From Isachenkonia alkalipeptolytica (lineage in GTDB: Bacteria; Bacillota; Clostridia; Peptostreptococcales; T1SED10-28), in contig NZ_SUMG01000008.1 of the NCBI RefSeq assembly GCF_009910325.1, positions 62,001-126,000 of the forward strand: 64,000 nt of DNA, given 5' to 3'. This document shows positions 45,604 to 55,668 of the stretch, one piece after another. Position numbers and translations under genes: made by a program. The number at the start of each line of letters is the position of its first letter. Within the stretch, counting starts at the first letter, position 1. The notes beneath the pieces were generated by a model. It did no database searches. It was not told where the DNA came from and saw only the letters and a list, made by a program, of their open reading frames with translations.

Positions 45604-47802
45604 ATGACGAGAAATCAGAATCAAAAACCTGGGAAATCCACCAAGACCCGATTGGTTCTAGTGTTTTTAACCTTAAGTCTTTGCATATTTGCTCTGGTTC
45701 TACGTTTAGGGTGGCTTCAAGTAATCCGTGGAGAAGAGTTTCAACAGATGGCTAGGCGACAACAAACCAGTGATATCACCCTCACTCCCAGTAGAGGGAC
45801 AATTTATGATCGAAATGGAAAAGAACTTGTGTTAAGTGCCAGTACCCATGCGGTTTATGCCAGTCCTGATGAAATAGGCAACAAAGAAGAAACGGCGAAG
45901 GTTTTAGCGAAGCTGTTGGAAGTTGATGCCAAAGACTTACTGGAACGAATGGAAAATGAAACGTCTCAGGTGATAACTATAAAGCGTTGGGTAGACCGAT
46001 CTACAGGAAAAGAAATTGAAGATAAAGGACTTCGGGGAATATGGATAACTGACGATCATAAACGCTATTATCCTTATGGTAATTTTGCGTCCTATGTACT
46101 GGGTCATACCGATGCGGATAATGAGGGAGTTGCAGGGATTGAGTTGAGATATGATAAACATTTAAGCGGCGTTCCCGGAAGGTGGATAAGAACTGTGGAT
46201 CGTGACGGAAGACAACTTTCCTCTTCTTCAGAAGTATATCACCCTTCGGAAGAAGGATTAGGAATAGTTCTGACTATCGACGAGGTGATTCAACATATTA
46301 CGGAAAAAGCTTTAGACAATGCTATGGAGATTCACAACCCGGAGCGAGCGATGGCAGTGGTTATGAACGTGAAATCCGGAGAAATATTGGCAATGGCTGC
46401 AAAACCGGATTACGATCCTAACAATCCACGGGAACCTTTGGATCTGAAGGAAAAAGAAGCTTTAGCTTTAATGGATTCTCAAGAGCGATTGGAGTATTGG
46501 TTCAGCATGTGGCGAAACCCTGTTATTAATGATAGTTATGAGCCGGGTTCTACATTTAAAGCAATTACTGCTGCTGCGGCCTTAGAAGAGGGAACGGCAA
46601 GTTTGGACTCCGAATATTATTCCGATGGTTATATTGATGTAGGAGGACCGCCTATTCGCAGTTGGCGATATTATGATCCTTTTGGTCATCAAACTTTTTC
46701 CGAAGCTTACAGAAATTCAGATAATCCCGTATTTGTTGAGATGCTCCAAGATTTGGGAGGCGAGGCTTTTTATGAGTACATCGAAGGTTTTGGATTTTTT
46801 GATCTGACAGGGGTCGATCTTCCTGGAGAATCAAGATCTATTATCCCAAGTTTGGAAGAGGTACGACCCGAAGGACCGGAAAATTTCACCCGGGATTTAG
46901 CAACGATGTCTTTTGGCCAATCTTTTAATACCACACCTTTACAGATTCTAACCGCTTATTCAGCGGCGGTAAATAATGGGGAACTAATGGAACCTCAGAT
47001 TGTTAAAGAACTTTTGGATGCTGAGGGAAACCCAGTAGAGAAAGTTGAGCATCGGATGGTACGTCAAGTGGTTTCCGAAGAGACATCCAGGGATATTCGA
47101 CGGATTTCTGAAGAAGCTATGCGTCTAGGTAACAGTCAGGCCTATGTCCCCGGTTATGCGGTAGGAGGAAAAACGGGGACTGCACAAAAGCTAGTGGATG
47201 GCCATTACCCCTCGGGGGTGGTTATCGGTTCTTTTGTCGGAGCAGCCCCTATGGATGACCCGGAAATTGCAGTAATAACCATTGTAGATGAACCAAGGGG
47301 AGGAACCCTTTATGGTAATACCACCGCTGCTCCCATTGCTGGTGAAATTTTTTCCGAAACTTTTCGCTATTTAGGAATTGAACCAAGATATACAGAGGAA
47401 GAACTAGAGAAAATTGAGGATGAGGAAAAAATTGAAGTTCCAAACGTACTGAATAAAACACTAAAAGAGGCCAGGGAAATACTGGGGCATGATAATTTAG
47501 AGTATCTGGTGGTTAATGAATTTTTGGTGAATGAAGAAGCTTTAGTTGTGGAAACCGGTCCAAAGCCCGGGGTAAAAGTCGAAAAAAATTCTACAATCAG
47601 TATTTATATTGAACAGGGTGACCAGGAAGAAGAACTGCTTATGCCAGACCTGGAAGGAATGACTGTATCGGAAGTGAAAAGAATACTGAAAGCTATGGGG
47701 TTACAGCTTAAAGTACAAGGAGAAGGTAGAGTCGTGAATCAGGATACTGCACCGGGTACGATTGTGGAAAAAGAAAAGGTTATCGTAGTGGAATTTCAAT
47801 AA
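45604..47802 (+). CDS. Class B penicillin-binding protein with two PASTA domains (FtsI/PBP2B or SpoVD type)
   Basis: A 732-residue septal transpeptidase. One N-terminal membrane helix (about residues 18-37) is followed by the dimerisation domain (RGTIYDRNGKEL), then the penicillin-binding domain with Ser316-T-F-Lys319 (PGSTFK), Ser372-D-N374 and Lys523-T-G525 (GGKTGTAQ). Two C-terminal PASTA repeats cover about residues 612-675 and 676-732. The second SxN residue is Asp where many relatives have Ser or Cys. It is the only class B PBP in the cluster, so it should serve vegetative division. GAAGGAGG precedes ATG 45604. Confidence 0.93.
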   Translation: MTRNQNQKPGKSTKTRLVLVFLTLSLCIFALVLRLGWLQVIRGEEFQQMARRQQTSDITLTPSRGTIYDRNGKELVLSASTHAVYASPDEIGNKEETAKVLAKLLEVDAKDLLERMENETSQVITIKRWVDRSTGKEIEDKGLRGIWITDDHKRYYPYGNFASYVLGHTDADNEGVAGIELRYDKHLSGVPGRWIRTVDRDGRQLSSSSEVYHPSEEGLGIVLTIDEVIQHITEKALDNAMEIHNPERAMAVVMNVKSGEILAMAAKPDYDPNNPREPLDLKEKEALALMDSQERLEYWFSMWRNPVINDSYEPGSTFKAITAAAALEEGTASLDSEYYSDGYIDVGGPPIRSWRYYDPFGHQTFSEAYRNSDNPVFVEMLQDLGGEAFYEYIEGFGFFDLTGVDLPGESRSIIPSLEEVRPEGPENFTRDLATMSFGQSFNTTPLQILTAYSAAVNNGELMEPQIVKELLDAEGNPVEKVEHRMVRQVVSEETSRDIRRISEEAMRLGNSQAYVPGYAVGGKTGTAQKLVDGHYPSGVVIGSFVGAAPMDDPEIAVITIVDEPRGGTLYGNTTAAPIAGEIFSETFRYLGIEPRYTEEELEKIEDEEKIEVPNVLNKTLKEAREILGHDNLEYLVVNEFLVNEEALVVETGPKPGVKVEKNSTISIYIEQGDQEEELLMPDLEGMTVSEVKRILKAMGLQLKVQGEGRVVNQDTAPGTIVEKEKVIVVEFQ

Positions 47803-47806
47803 AAGA

Positions 47807-47849
47807 AACTATTCCTCAGAGATAGTAATGGGGAATAGTTTTCTCTTTT
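47807..47849 (+). terminator. Probable terminator after the PBP gene
   Basis: AACTATTCC (47807-47815) pairs with GGAATAGTT (47832-47840), followed by TTCTCTTTT. With a candidate -10 TATAAT at 47950-47955 it suggests that murF begins a new transcript. The rest of the 228-bp gap shows no gene and no remnant of murE. Confidence 0.65.
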
Positions 47850-48030
47850 AATTATAGTTATATACCGATAGTAAACTTTGGAGATAAAGAAGTGAATCTA
47901 AATAGTAATAAAGACTAAATAGCCATAGATAACCTTGGATGAAATCTGCTATAATATAGATGATTGTAAAACTTTTAGATTACAAAACATCTCTTGTTAA
48001 AACGAACGAAAGTTTAGAAGGAGGATCAAT

Positions 48031-49443
48031 TTGAACTTAACAATAAAAAACATGTTGGAAGCTACGAAGGGAACATTGATTCAAGGGGATCCGGATACCT
48101 CGGTCAAAAACTTATCCATAGACACTAGAACCATCCGCCCAAAGGATTTTTATTTGCCGCTTAAAGGAGAAAATTTCGATGGCCATGAGTTTATTTATCA
48201 AGCCATCGATAAAGGAGCCCTAGGTTTTTTTAAAGAAAAATTCTGGAGTAATTTGAAAACAGAGGAAATCCTTGAAAACTATCCTGAGATAAATGTCATT
48301 GAAGTGGATAATACTTTAGTAGCTTTGCAAAACCTAGGACGGTATCAAACGGCTAAAATCTCACCGAAGATCATCGGTGTTACTGGAAGTGTGGGAAAAA
48401 CCACCACGAAGGATATGATCGCTCAAGTGCTTGAAGAAGACTTCTCTATCCATAAAACTAAAGGGAACTTCAATAATGAAGTGGGGCTTCCGTTAACATT
48501 GCTGAACCTTCAGGAAAATCACGAACTGGCAGTGCTGGAAATGGGAATGTCGGATTTAGGGGAAATTCAAACTTTGGTAAAACTTGCACCCCCTAATATT
48601 GCAGTAATTACGAATATTGGATCAGCCCATATTCAAAACCTGAAATCCAAAGAAAATATTTTAAAGGCTAAGTTAGAAATAGCAAGTGAGCTGAAAGAGG
48701 GAGATGTTCTTTTGTTAAATGGAGATGATCCTTTACTTTGGAGTCTTCGAACTATGGACACCCCTTATGAAAAAGTGTTTTACGGAATTAATAAACGTAA
48801 TGACTTTTATCCTCTTGAAATTCGGGAAGAGGACACCGGTTGTGAATTTCAGGTTCAAATAGCCGGCGAAATTAGAAAGTTTCACATAAGACTTCCTGGG
48901 AAACATCAAATAGTCAATGCCTTAAGCGCAATATGGATTGGTTGTTATTATGATATGGAATATAAGTACATTCAGCAGGGGCTAGGGAAAGTTAAGATCT
49001 CTGATATGAGATTTGAAACCCATGAAATTTCAAAGGCAAAGATCATTAACGATGCATACAACGCCAGTCCCGAGTCTATGGAAGCTTCCATAGCTGTTGC
49101 AAAAAAAATGGAAGGTTGTCGCCGGATATTAGTTCTGGGAGATATTCTTGAACTTGGGGAGTATTCTCAGGAGGGGCATCGGAAAGTTGGTTCGTTTATT
49201 TCAAAAGGCGGTTTCCACCGATTAATTACCAAAGGGACTGATTCTAAGTGGATTGGTCTAGAAGCGATCGAACAGGGCTTTCCTTCGGAGATGGTAGAAC
49301 ATGTTGAGACAAATAAAAAAGCTGCAGAGCTTTTAGATAGACTGTTAAAGCAGGAAGATCTCGTGCTGATTAAAGGTTCGAGGGGCATGAAAATGGAAGA
49401 AATTATTGAAATCCTAAAGAAAGGAAGACAACAAAATGCTTAA
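48031..49443 (+). CDS. murF: UDP-N-acetylmuramoyl-tripeptide--D-alanyl-D-alanine ligase
   Basis: A 470-residue Mur ligase adding D-Ala-D-Ala to the UDP-MurNAc tripeptide. N-terminal substrate domain (NLSIDTRTIRPKDFYLPLKGENFDGHEF), central ATPase with GVTGSVGKTTTKDM, then NAYNASPESM, a MurF-specific feature. Full length. TTG start 48031 follows AAGGAGGATC. The murE gene that normally precedes it is absent here. Confidence 0.95.
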   Translation: MNLTIKNMLEATKGTLIQGDPDTSVKNLSIDTRTIRPKDFYLPLKGENFDGHEFIYQAIDKGALGFFKEKFWSNLKTEEILENYPEINVIEVDNTLVALQNLGRYQTAKISPKIIGVTGSVGKTTTKDMIAQVLEEDFSIHKTKGNFNNEVGLPLTLLNLQENHELAVLEMGMSDLGEIQTLVKLAPPNIAVITNIGSAHIQNLKSKENILKAKLEIASELKEGDVLLLNGDDPLLWSLRTMDTPYEKVFYGINKRNDFYPLEIREEDTGCEFQVQIAGEIRKFHIRLPGKHQIVNALSAIWIGCYYDMEYKYIQQGLGKVKISDMRFETHEISKAKIINDAYNASPESMEASIAVAKKMEGCRRILVLGDILELGEYSQEGHRKVGSFISKGGFHRLITKGTDSKWIGLEAIEQGFPSEMVEHVETNKKAAELLDRLLKQEDLVLIKGSRGMKMEEIIEILKKGRQQNA

Positions 49444-50428
49444 CTATACTCAAATCATCATCACATTATTTGTAAGCTTTTTTCTTGCAGCTCTCTCAGG
49501 TCCATTGATAATCCCTTTGTTAAGACGAATAAAAGCCGGCCAAAGTATCAGGGAAGAGGGGCCGGAAAGTCACTTTTCAAAAGCTGGAACGCCAACTATT
49601 GGAGGGATTATCATCATCCTGGCTACGATTATTGCCGCCTTGATTATTGGTGGGAGCAGTTCGGAAATGTGGATCCTTATTTTCTCTCTTCTGGTCTTTG
49701 GAGCCATCGGTTTTGTTGACGATTTCATCAAAGTTGTATTAAAACGAAATCTTGGTCTGAGGGCCTATCAAAAGATTATTATGCAATTTCTTGCTGCTCT
49801 ATTATTGGTATTGTTCCATTTGCAAACTTCGGGAAGCACTTTTGTACTGGTCCCTTTTATTAAGGAAAGTATTCAGATAGGAGGGTTCATCATTCCGGAA
49901 TATCTTGATTTAGGCGGATTTTACATACCTTTTATGATATTTGTGATAATTGCAACAGTAAACAGTGTAAATTTAACGGATGGATTAGATGGACTGGCCT
50001 CCGGGGTATCTGCAGTGGTAGCGGTTTTTTTCGCTTTGCTCGCCACAAGTTTAGGGTTTATAGAAGCGGGTATTTTTAGCGGAGCAATTGCCGGAGCTTG
50101 TCTTGGGTTTTTAATATTCAATGCAAACCCGGCGAAGGTCTTTATGGGTGATACCGGATCATTGGCTCTTGGGGGGGGTATTGTAGCAGTGGCCGTATTG
50201 ACGGAAAGCGTGTTATTGATCCCTATAGTGGGAGGGATCTTTTTTATCGAATCTCTTTCAGTTATTATTCAAGTCATCTCCTTTAAGCTTACCGGAAAAA
50301 GGGTATTCAAAATGAGTCCGATTCATCATCACTTTGAAATGAGCGGTTGGCAAGAAACGAAGGTGGTAACGGTATTTTGGACCGCAACCACAATGCTGGC
50401 TGTATTCGCAGTGTTTGCTATTCGTTAA
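49436..50428 (+). CDS. mraY: Phospho-N-acetylmuramoyl-pentapeptide transferase
   Basis: A 330-residue enzyme with about ten membrane helices that makes lipid I from UDP-MurNAc-pentapeptide and undecaprenyl phosphate. Visible motifs: GTPTIGGI, the catalytic Asp pair in GFVDDFIK, NLTDGLDGLASG and the PIHHHFEMSGW loop with the HHH motif. ATG 49436 overlaps murF by 8 bp, so translation is coupled. Followed by murD after 66 bp. Confidence 0.97.
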   Translation: MLNYTQIIITLFVSFFLAALSGPLIIPLLRRIKAGQSIREEGPESHFSKAGTPTIGGIIIILATIIAALIIGGSSSEMWILIFSLLVFGAIGFVDDFIKVVLKRNLGLRAYQKIIMQFLAALLLVLFHLQTSGSTFVLVPFIKESIQIGGFIIPEYLDLGGFYIPFMIFVIIATVNSVNLTDGLDGLASGVSAVVAVFFALLATSLGFIEAGIFSGAIAGACLGFLIFNANPAKVFMGDTGSLALGGGIVAVAVLTESVLLIPIVGGIFFIESLSVIIQVISFKLTGKRVFKMSPIHHHFEMSGWQETKVVTVFWTATTMLAVFAVFAIR

Positions 50429-50494
50429 ATATGATTTATATTTATTCAGTATCGTTAGTGTCCGGTTTGAAATATAAAACAGGGGTGTGGGATA

Positions 50495-51871
50495 ATGAAT
50501 TTAAAAAATAAAAAAGTACTAATTGTGGGTTTGGCAACAACGGGGATCCCCTTGGTAAAGGTACTGAAAAAGCTGGGGGCAAAGGTGATGATTACTGACA
50601 CTAAGTCTAGAAAAGAACTGCAAGAGACTACGGAAAAATTAAAATTAACCGGGGAAGAACTACTTTTAGGGCAACAATTAAGGAATTTAAAAGAAGCAGG
50701 GGATCCGGAGCTTGTGATCCTCTCTCCGGGGGTGCCGACGGAGATTCCCCTTGTGTTAGATGCGAAGCTAAATGGAATTGAAGTGATTGGAGAAATTGAA
50801 CTGGCTTACCGATTGATGAAGGGACAGCTAGTGGCGATTACAGGAACCAACGGAAAAACCACAACAACCGCCTTAACCGGTGAGATTATTAAAAAAGAGA
50901 ATCCCAAAACCCATATTGTAGGAAATATTGGGTTCCCAATGATATCTAAAGTGTTAAACTCTACCGAAGAGGATTGTTTTATTGCAGAAGTCAGTAGCTT
51001 TCAACTTGAAAGCGTGAAAAATTTCAGGCCGGATATCGCCGCAATTCTTAATCTTACACCGGACCATTTAAATCGCCATAAAACAATGGAGAATTATACC
51101 CGATGTAAGATGAACATCTTTAGCAACCAAAGGTTCAATGATACGGCGATCATTAATTATGATGACTCATTTTTAAGGGATGCTACACTGCACTTAGGGG
51201 CTCGAAAATTTTACTTCAGTCGCCTGACACCTTTGGAAGAAGGGGTTTTTATAAAATCAGAAAAAATTACCGTAAAGACTCATAACAAGGAGATCGCAGT
51301 TGTAGATAAAAAAGACTTGAAGATTTTAGGGGAGCACAACGTAGAAAATGCATTAGCAGCCACTGCAATAGCTTGGAGCCTTGGCATCAGTATTGAAAAT
51401 ATTCGAGCGGGATTAAAAAGCTTTAAAGGGGTCGAACATCGTATGGAAGTTTGTGGGGAAGTCCATGGGATTACTTTTATCAATGATTCAAAGGGAACAA
51501 ATCCCGACGCATCAATAAAAGCGGTGGAAGCCGTAAATGACCCTATTATCCTCTTGGCCGGAGGGATGGATAAAGGCAGTGATTTTGAAGCGCTGATTGA
51601 TCATTTTCCGGGAAGGGTAAAGTATTTGGTGGTTTATGGGGAAACTGCTCCAGTTATTGAAAAAACGGCGAAAGAAAAAGGCTTTCGAAATACAAAAGCC
51701 GTGAAGAATTTGGAACAGGCAGCAAAGTTTGCTTTTGATCAAGGGGTAACCGGGGATGTGATTTTATTATCCCCTGCTTGTGCTAGCTGGGATATGTATT
51801 CGAGCTATGAAAAAAGAGGAGAACATTTTAAAGAGATCTTTAAAAAATTAGGGAGGGTATCCGATGATTAA
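50495..51871 (+). CDS. murD: UDP-N-acetylmuramoylalanine--D-glutamate ligase
   Basis: A 458-residue Mur ligase adding D-Glu. N-terminal Rossmann-like domain (VLIVGLATTG), ATP-binding AITGTNGKTTTTAL, and EVSSFQLE, LNLTPDHLNRH, FINDSKGTNPDA characteristic of MurD. ATG 50495 follows GGGGTGTGGG, and the stop overlaps the next gene by 8 bp. Confidence 0.97.
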   Translation: MNLKNKKVLIVGLATTGIPLVKVLKKLGAKVMITDTKSRKELQETTEKLKLTGEELLLGQQLRNLKEAGDPELVILSPGVPTEIPLVLDAKLNGIEVIGEIELAYRLMKGQLVAITGTNGKTTTTALTGEIIKKENPKTHIVGNIGFPMISKVLNSTEEDCFIAEVSSFQLESVKNFRPDIAAILNLTPDHLNRHKTMENYTRCKMNIFSNQRFNDTAIINYDDSFLRDATLHLGARKFYFSRLTPLEEGVFIKSEKITVKTHNKEIAVVDKKDLKILGEHNVENALAATAIAWSLGISIENIRAGLKSFKGVEHRMEVCGEVHGITFINDSKGTNPDASIKAVEAVNDPIILLAGGMDKGSDFEALIDHFPGRVKYLVVYGETAPVIEKTAKEKGFRNTKAVKNLEQAAKFAFDQGVTGDVILLSPACASWDMYSSYEKRGEHFKEIFKKLGRVSDD

Positions 51872-52994
51872 AAAAAAAGCAACGGATTTAACCATCGTTT
51901 TTGCCGTTGCAAGCTTGGTGACTATAGGTATCATCATGGTATTTAGTGCCAGCTATACATATTCTCTGGTACAATATAACGATGGTCTTCATTATTTAAA
52001 GCGGATGGGCATGTGGACAGTTCTAGGAAGTCTCGGGATGTTTATGGCTTCAAAAATCAAATACATTGTTTGGAAAAGGTGGTCGAAGTTTATTCTCGTC
52101 GTGAGTTTAGTAGCTTTACTACTTTTGTTTACCCCCTTGGGAATTACAGTGAAAGGGGCAACCCGCTGGCTAGGCGTCGGTCCGATACGTATAATGCCTT
52201 CGGAGATTGCTAAGTTGGGAATTATTATTTATTTAGCGGCATCTATCGAGAATAAAGGAGAGGGAATTCGAAATTTTTTTACTGGGGTTCTTCCCTATTT
52301 AGTACTTGGAGGGGTGTTTTTTTACTTGATTGATCAACATGATTTTAGTACTGCTATTGTGGTGATTGCTATAATGATTACCATGGTTTTTATTGGTGGT
52401 ATGAAGATATCTCACTTTGCTTTGTTAAGCGGTGTTGTGTTTTCAGGAATAGGATATATGCTCTATCAATTAGTTTTTGTAGCGGAAAGAGCCAGTTATC
52501 GAACGGACCGCTTAATGACATTTGTTGATCCATGGGCTTATGCCCAGGGAGACGGTTATCAGATAATACAATCTTTATATGCCCTTGGAGCCGGAGGTAT
52601 TCTAGGAAAGGGTCTGGGAAAAAGTGTGCAAAAGCACTTGTATCTTCCGGAAGCTCATAACGATTTCATTTTTTCTATAATAGGTGAAGAATTAGGGTTT
52701 ATAGGAGGACTCTTCGTAATGTTGCTGTTTATGTTGCTGATTTGGAAAGGTATTAAAATCGCCATGAATGCGCCGGATCTCTTTGGTACATTAGTGGCTA
52801 CGGGAATTGTTACCATGATTGCTGTTCAAGTGATTATCAATATTGCGGTAGCCACTTCTTCCATGCCAGTCACCGGCATGCCTCTTCCTTTCATTAGTTA
52901 TGGGGGGAGTTCTTTGTTGATTTTTATGACGGCTATGGGCATAATGATAAACATCTCAAAATACTGTGACTTTACTAAAGGAGGCACAAAATGA
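51864..52994 (+). CDS. ftsW: FtsW/RodA/SpoVE-family lipid II polymerase
   Basis: A 376-residue SEDS protein with about ten membrane helices, which polymerises lipid II with a class B PBP partner. Typical blocks are ATRWLGVGPIRIMPSEIAK (with the conserved Pro-Ser-Glu), AHNDFIFSIIGEELGF, and MPLPFISYGGSS. By position it is the FtsW or SpoVE orthologue of the dcw cluster. GGGAGGG precedes ATG 51864, which overlaps murD. Partner of the upstream PBP. Confidence 0.93.
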   Translation: MIKKKATDLTIVFAVASLVTIGIIMVFSASYTYSLVQYNDGLHYLKRMGMWTVLGSLGMFMASKIKYIVWKRWSKFILVVSLVALLLLFTPLGITVKGATRWLGVGPIRIMPSEIAKLGIIIYLAASIENKGEGIRNFFTGVLPYLVLGGVFFYLIDQHDFSTAIVVIAIMITMVFIGGMKISHFALLSGVVFSGIGYMLYQLVFVAERASYRTDRLMTFVDPWAYAQGDGYQIIQSLYALGAGGILGKGLGKSVQKHLYLPEAHNDFIFSIIGEELGFIGGLFVMLLFMLLIWKGIKIAMNAPDLFGTLVATGIVTMIAVQVIINIAVATSSMPVTGMPLPFISYGGSSLLIFMTAMGIMINISKYCDFTKGGTK

Positions 52995-54070
52995 AAGTGA
53001 TTATAAGCGGTGGTGGCACCGGGGGACATATATACCCTGCCCTGGCCATAGCCGATACCATAAAAGCTAAAAATCCCGACGCGGAAATTCTTTTCGTGGG
53101 CAGGAAGGATGGTTTAGAAAGTGAAATTATACCGAGATACGGCTATCCTATTGAGTTTATTACCGTAGGATATTTAAAGCGTAAGCTATCCTTTCATAAT
53201 GTTAAAAGCGGGTTGAAACTATTACAGGGTCTAGCTCAATCCAAAAAGATCCTTCGGAAGTTTTCGCCTGATGTTGTAATTGGAACCGGAGGTTTTGTAA
53301 GCGGGCCGATCGTATACACTGCTGCAAGGGAGAATTTTCCCACAATGCTCCATGAACAAAATGTCTATCCGGGTTTAACAAATAAAATCCTTGGAAAAAA
53401 AGTGGATGTTATTGCAATCAGTTTTGAAGACTCCAAGAAGTATTTTGTGCATCCCAAAAAAATGGTATTGACCGGTAATCCTATTCGAAAAGCTTTTCGG
53501 GAACCTTCAGAATCCAAGAGAAAACAAGAAAAGAAGCAAATTCTTATTTTTGGCGGCAGCGGAGGAGCAACGAAAATCAATGAAGGGGTTTCGTGGATTG
53601 CTGAGAATTATGACCGACTGCCCTATGAGATTTTGGCGGTCAGCGGAAAACACCATTTTAATGGAATGAATGAAACGATAAAGCATCAGGATATTGAAGT
53701 GGTAAGCTATTTAGAAAATATGCCGGATAAAATGAAGGAAGCGGATTTGATCATTTCCAGTGCAGGAGCGATAACGATTACGGAAATTCTAGCAACAGGG
53801 AAGCCTGCGATTTTAATCCCGAAGGCTTACACAGCAGAAAATCACCAAGAGTATAATGCCCGAAGCATTGAATTAAAAGGGGGAGCTATTGTGATTTTAG
53901 AAAAAGAGTTAACCGGAGAGAAGCTTCATCGAGAAATTGTGCGATTAACTGAGGATCAGCATCTACTGAAGGACATGGGGAACAAAAATGCCGCCTTAGC
54001 CCAAGGAGAAACGGAAGAAGATCTCTATAAGTTATTCGAAAGTTTATATAATAAACAAGAATTGAATTAG
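52991..54070 (+). CDS. murG: UDP-GlcNAc:lipid I GlcNAc transferase
   Basis: A 359-residue GT-B fold enzyme at the inner membrane face forming lipid II. Motifs: GGGTGGHIYPALA, GTGGFVSGP, HEQNVYPGLTNK, GGSGGA and SSAGAITITEI. The ATG overlaps the ftsW stop by 4 bp (ATGA), with AAAGGAGGC upstream. murB, often next, is not here; ftsQ follows 8 bp later. Confidence 0.97.
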   Translation: MKVIISGGGTGGHIYPALAIADTIKAKNPDAEILFVGRKDGLESEIIPRYGYPIEFITVGYLKRKLSFHNVKSGLKLLQGLAQSKKILRKFSPDVVIGTGGFVSGPIVYTAARENFPTMLHEQNVYPGLTNKILGKKVDVIAISFEDSKKYFVHPKKMVLTGNPIRKAFREPSESKRKQEKKQILIFGGSGGATKINEGVSWIAENYDRLPYEILAVSGKHHFNGMNETIKHQDIEVVSYLENMPDKMKEADLIISSAGAITITEILATGKPAILIPKAYTAENHQEYNARSIELKGGAIVILEKELTGEKLHREIVRLTEDQHLLKDMGNKNAALAQGETEEDLYKLFESLYNKQELN

Positions 54071-54078
54071 GTGAAGTC

Positions 54079-54894
54079 ATGAAAAAATTAGGGCGGATAA
54101 TAAAGGGAATAGTGCTGTTTATGATCATTTTTGGCGTTATTATTGTTAGAATGCTTTATATGGATATTTTGATGCTACAAAATCTGGAGATAGAGGCTTC
54201 AGAACATATCACCAAAAAATATTTTAAAGATACTACTGAAATCACATTGAATCAGAACATTCTTCGATATAATTTAAATAAAAAAGAACAGGGCATTGAA
54301 GAACATCCCTATGTCCGCGAGGTAATTATCCAAAGAAAATTGCCTGATACCCTTGAAATAAAGCTGAAAGAACGGGAAGAATATGCTATAATACCCTATA
54401 ATGGTAATTACTTATTTATGGATAGGGAGCTTTTCCTTCTGCGAAAATCAGACTCCTACATTGTCGGAGATTTGCCGGTTTTACGAGAGGTGCAGGTCCA
54501 AAGTGCAGATATTGGAAATGAGATTATCACCGATAATAATGATCAACTACGGTTTTCATTAGATGCCTATGAAGCTTTATCGATTTCCGATATTTCTACA
54601 GATATTACAGAGTATTATTTAGTTGAAGATCAACTGATTGTAGAAACAACAGAGCATATTGATATTGTGCTAGGAATTGACATAGATTTACCCTACACGA
54701 TTGTTGCAACACAACAGGTTTATGAGGATTTACTTAATCGTAATCAGCGCAATGTATCGATTATATCAAAATACAAGGATTATATCTATGTGGAAGCGGG
54801 AACTTTTTTTGAAGATCGCCGGTCTAATGAAGAGGAAGAAAAGAAGCATCTAGAAGAATCTGAAGAGGAAGAAGAACCCACTGGTGATAACTAG
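54079..54894 (+). CDS. ftsQ: FtsQ/DivIB-like division protein with POTRA domain
   Basis: A 271-residue bitopic protein: short basic N-terminus, one membrane helix (VLFMIIFGVIIVRMLYM), an extracellular POTRA domain (about residues 35-115, with NLNKKEQGIEEHPYVREVII and LPDTLEIKLKERE) and a beta domain, ending in a Glu-rich acidic tail (about residues 248-271). Position after murG identifies it as FtsQ/DivIB, the partner of FtsL and the septal PBP. TAGGTGA lies upstream of ATG 54079. Confidence 0.88.
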   Translation: MKKLGRIIKGIVLFMIIFGVIIVRMLYMDILMLQNLEIEASEHITKKYFKDTTEITLNQNILRYNLNKKEQGIEEHPYVREVIIQRKLPDTLEIKLKEREEYAIIPYNGNYLFMDRELFLLRKSDSYIVGDLPVLREVQVQSADIGNEIITDNNDQLRFSLDAYEALSISDISTDITEYYLVEDQLIVETTEHIDIVLGIDIDLPYTIVATQQVYEDLLNRNQRNVSIISKYKDYIYVEAGTFFEDRRSNEEEEKKHLEESEEEEEPTGDN

Positions 54895-54932
54895 ATTGTA
54901 TGTTTAGGATAACGGCTTTAGGGGGATGAAAA

Positions 54933-55649
54933 ATGAAAGATGTTAAAAGTAAAATTATTTTAGGACTACTCTCCATGCTTGTGGTATTCTCATTATCCGT
55001 TCAGTTTCAAACTATTCGGGACACAACCGGAGGAGAACTTCTTTCTACCCAACGTTCCCAAGCTATGGCCATTGAACTTAGAAATCTTCAAGAGGAACGG
55101 GAGCAACTAACGAAGGAACTAACGGATCTGGAAAATCGTCTTCAGGAGTACGAGCAGACCGATGCGGATGAAAATCTGATTATACAAAATCTTAGAAGGG
55201 ATTTACAAAGGTACCAATTGATCTCTGGTCATGTTTCCGGACAGGGACCGGGGGTAGTTATCACCATTGAAAGTGAAGAGGAAGAGGGAGAGTTTTTGTT
55301 GTATAATTACGATATTTTACTGTCTCTTGCCAATAACTTAAATGCCGCCGGTGCGGAAGCTATAGAAATAAACGGGGAGCGCTATACCGCTTTGACTGAA
55401 ATTTATTATGGTTCTAATGCCATTCATGTCAATGACCGACCCATTAGTCCTCCCTTTGAGATAAGAGCAATTGGACATGGGGACACACTGGAAGCGGCTT
55501 TGAATATTCGCTATGGCATTATATGGGAAATAAGACAATTTACTGGAATTAACGTGGAAATTACCAAAGAGGATAATATATTTATTGAAAGAGCACAAAA
55601 TATTTCGGAGTTTGAGTACGCGGTACCGTTAGCAGAAGATGAACAATAG
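54933..55649 (+). CDS. DUF881 protein (YlxW/YlxX type), first copy
   Basis: A 238-residue protein with an N-terminal membrane anchor (ILGLLSMLVVFSLSVQF), a coiled-coil (about residues 45-95) and the DUF881 domain (GPGVVITIES, LNAAGAEAIEINGERYTALTEI). Bacillus has the same pair between divIB and sbp. Linked to cell division by position, but the role is not known. GGGGGATG precedes ATG 54933. Confidence 0.88.
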   Translation: MKDVKSKIILGLLSMLVVFSLSVQFQTIRDTTGGELLSTQRSQAMAIELRNLQEEREQLTKELTDLENRLQEYEQTDADENLIIQNLRRDLQRYQLISGHVSGQGPGVVITIESEEEEGEFLLYNYDILLSLANNLNAAGAEAIEINGERYTALTEIYYGSNAIHVNDRPISPPFEIRAIGHGDTLEAALNIRYGIIWEIRQFTGINVEITKEDNIFIERAQNISEFEYAVPLAEDEQ

Positions 55650-55668
55650 AATTTAAGGAGCTTTTACT

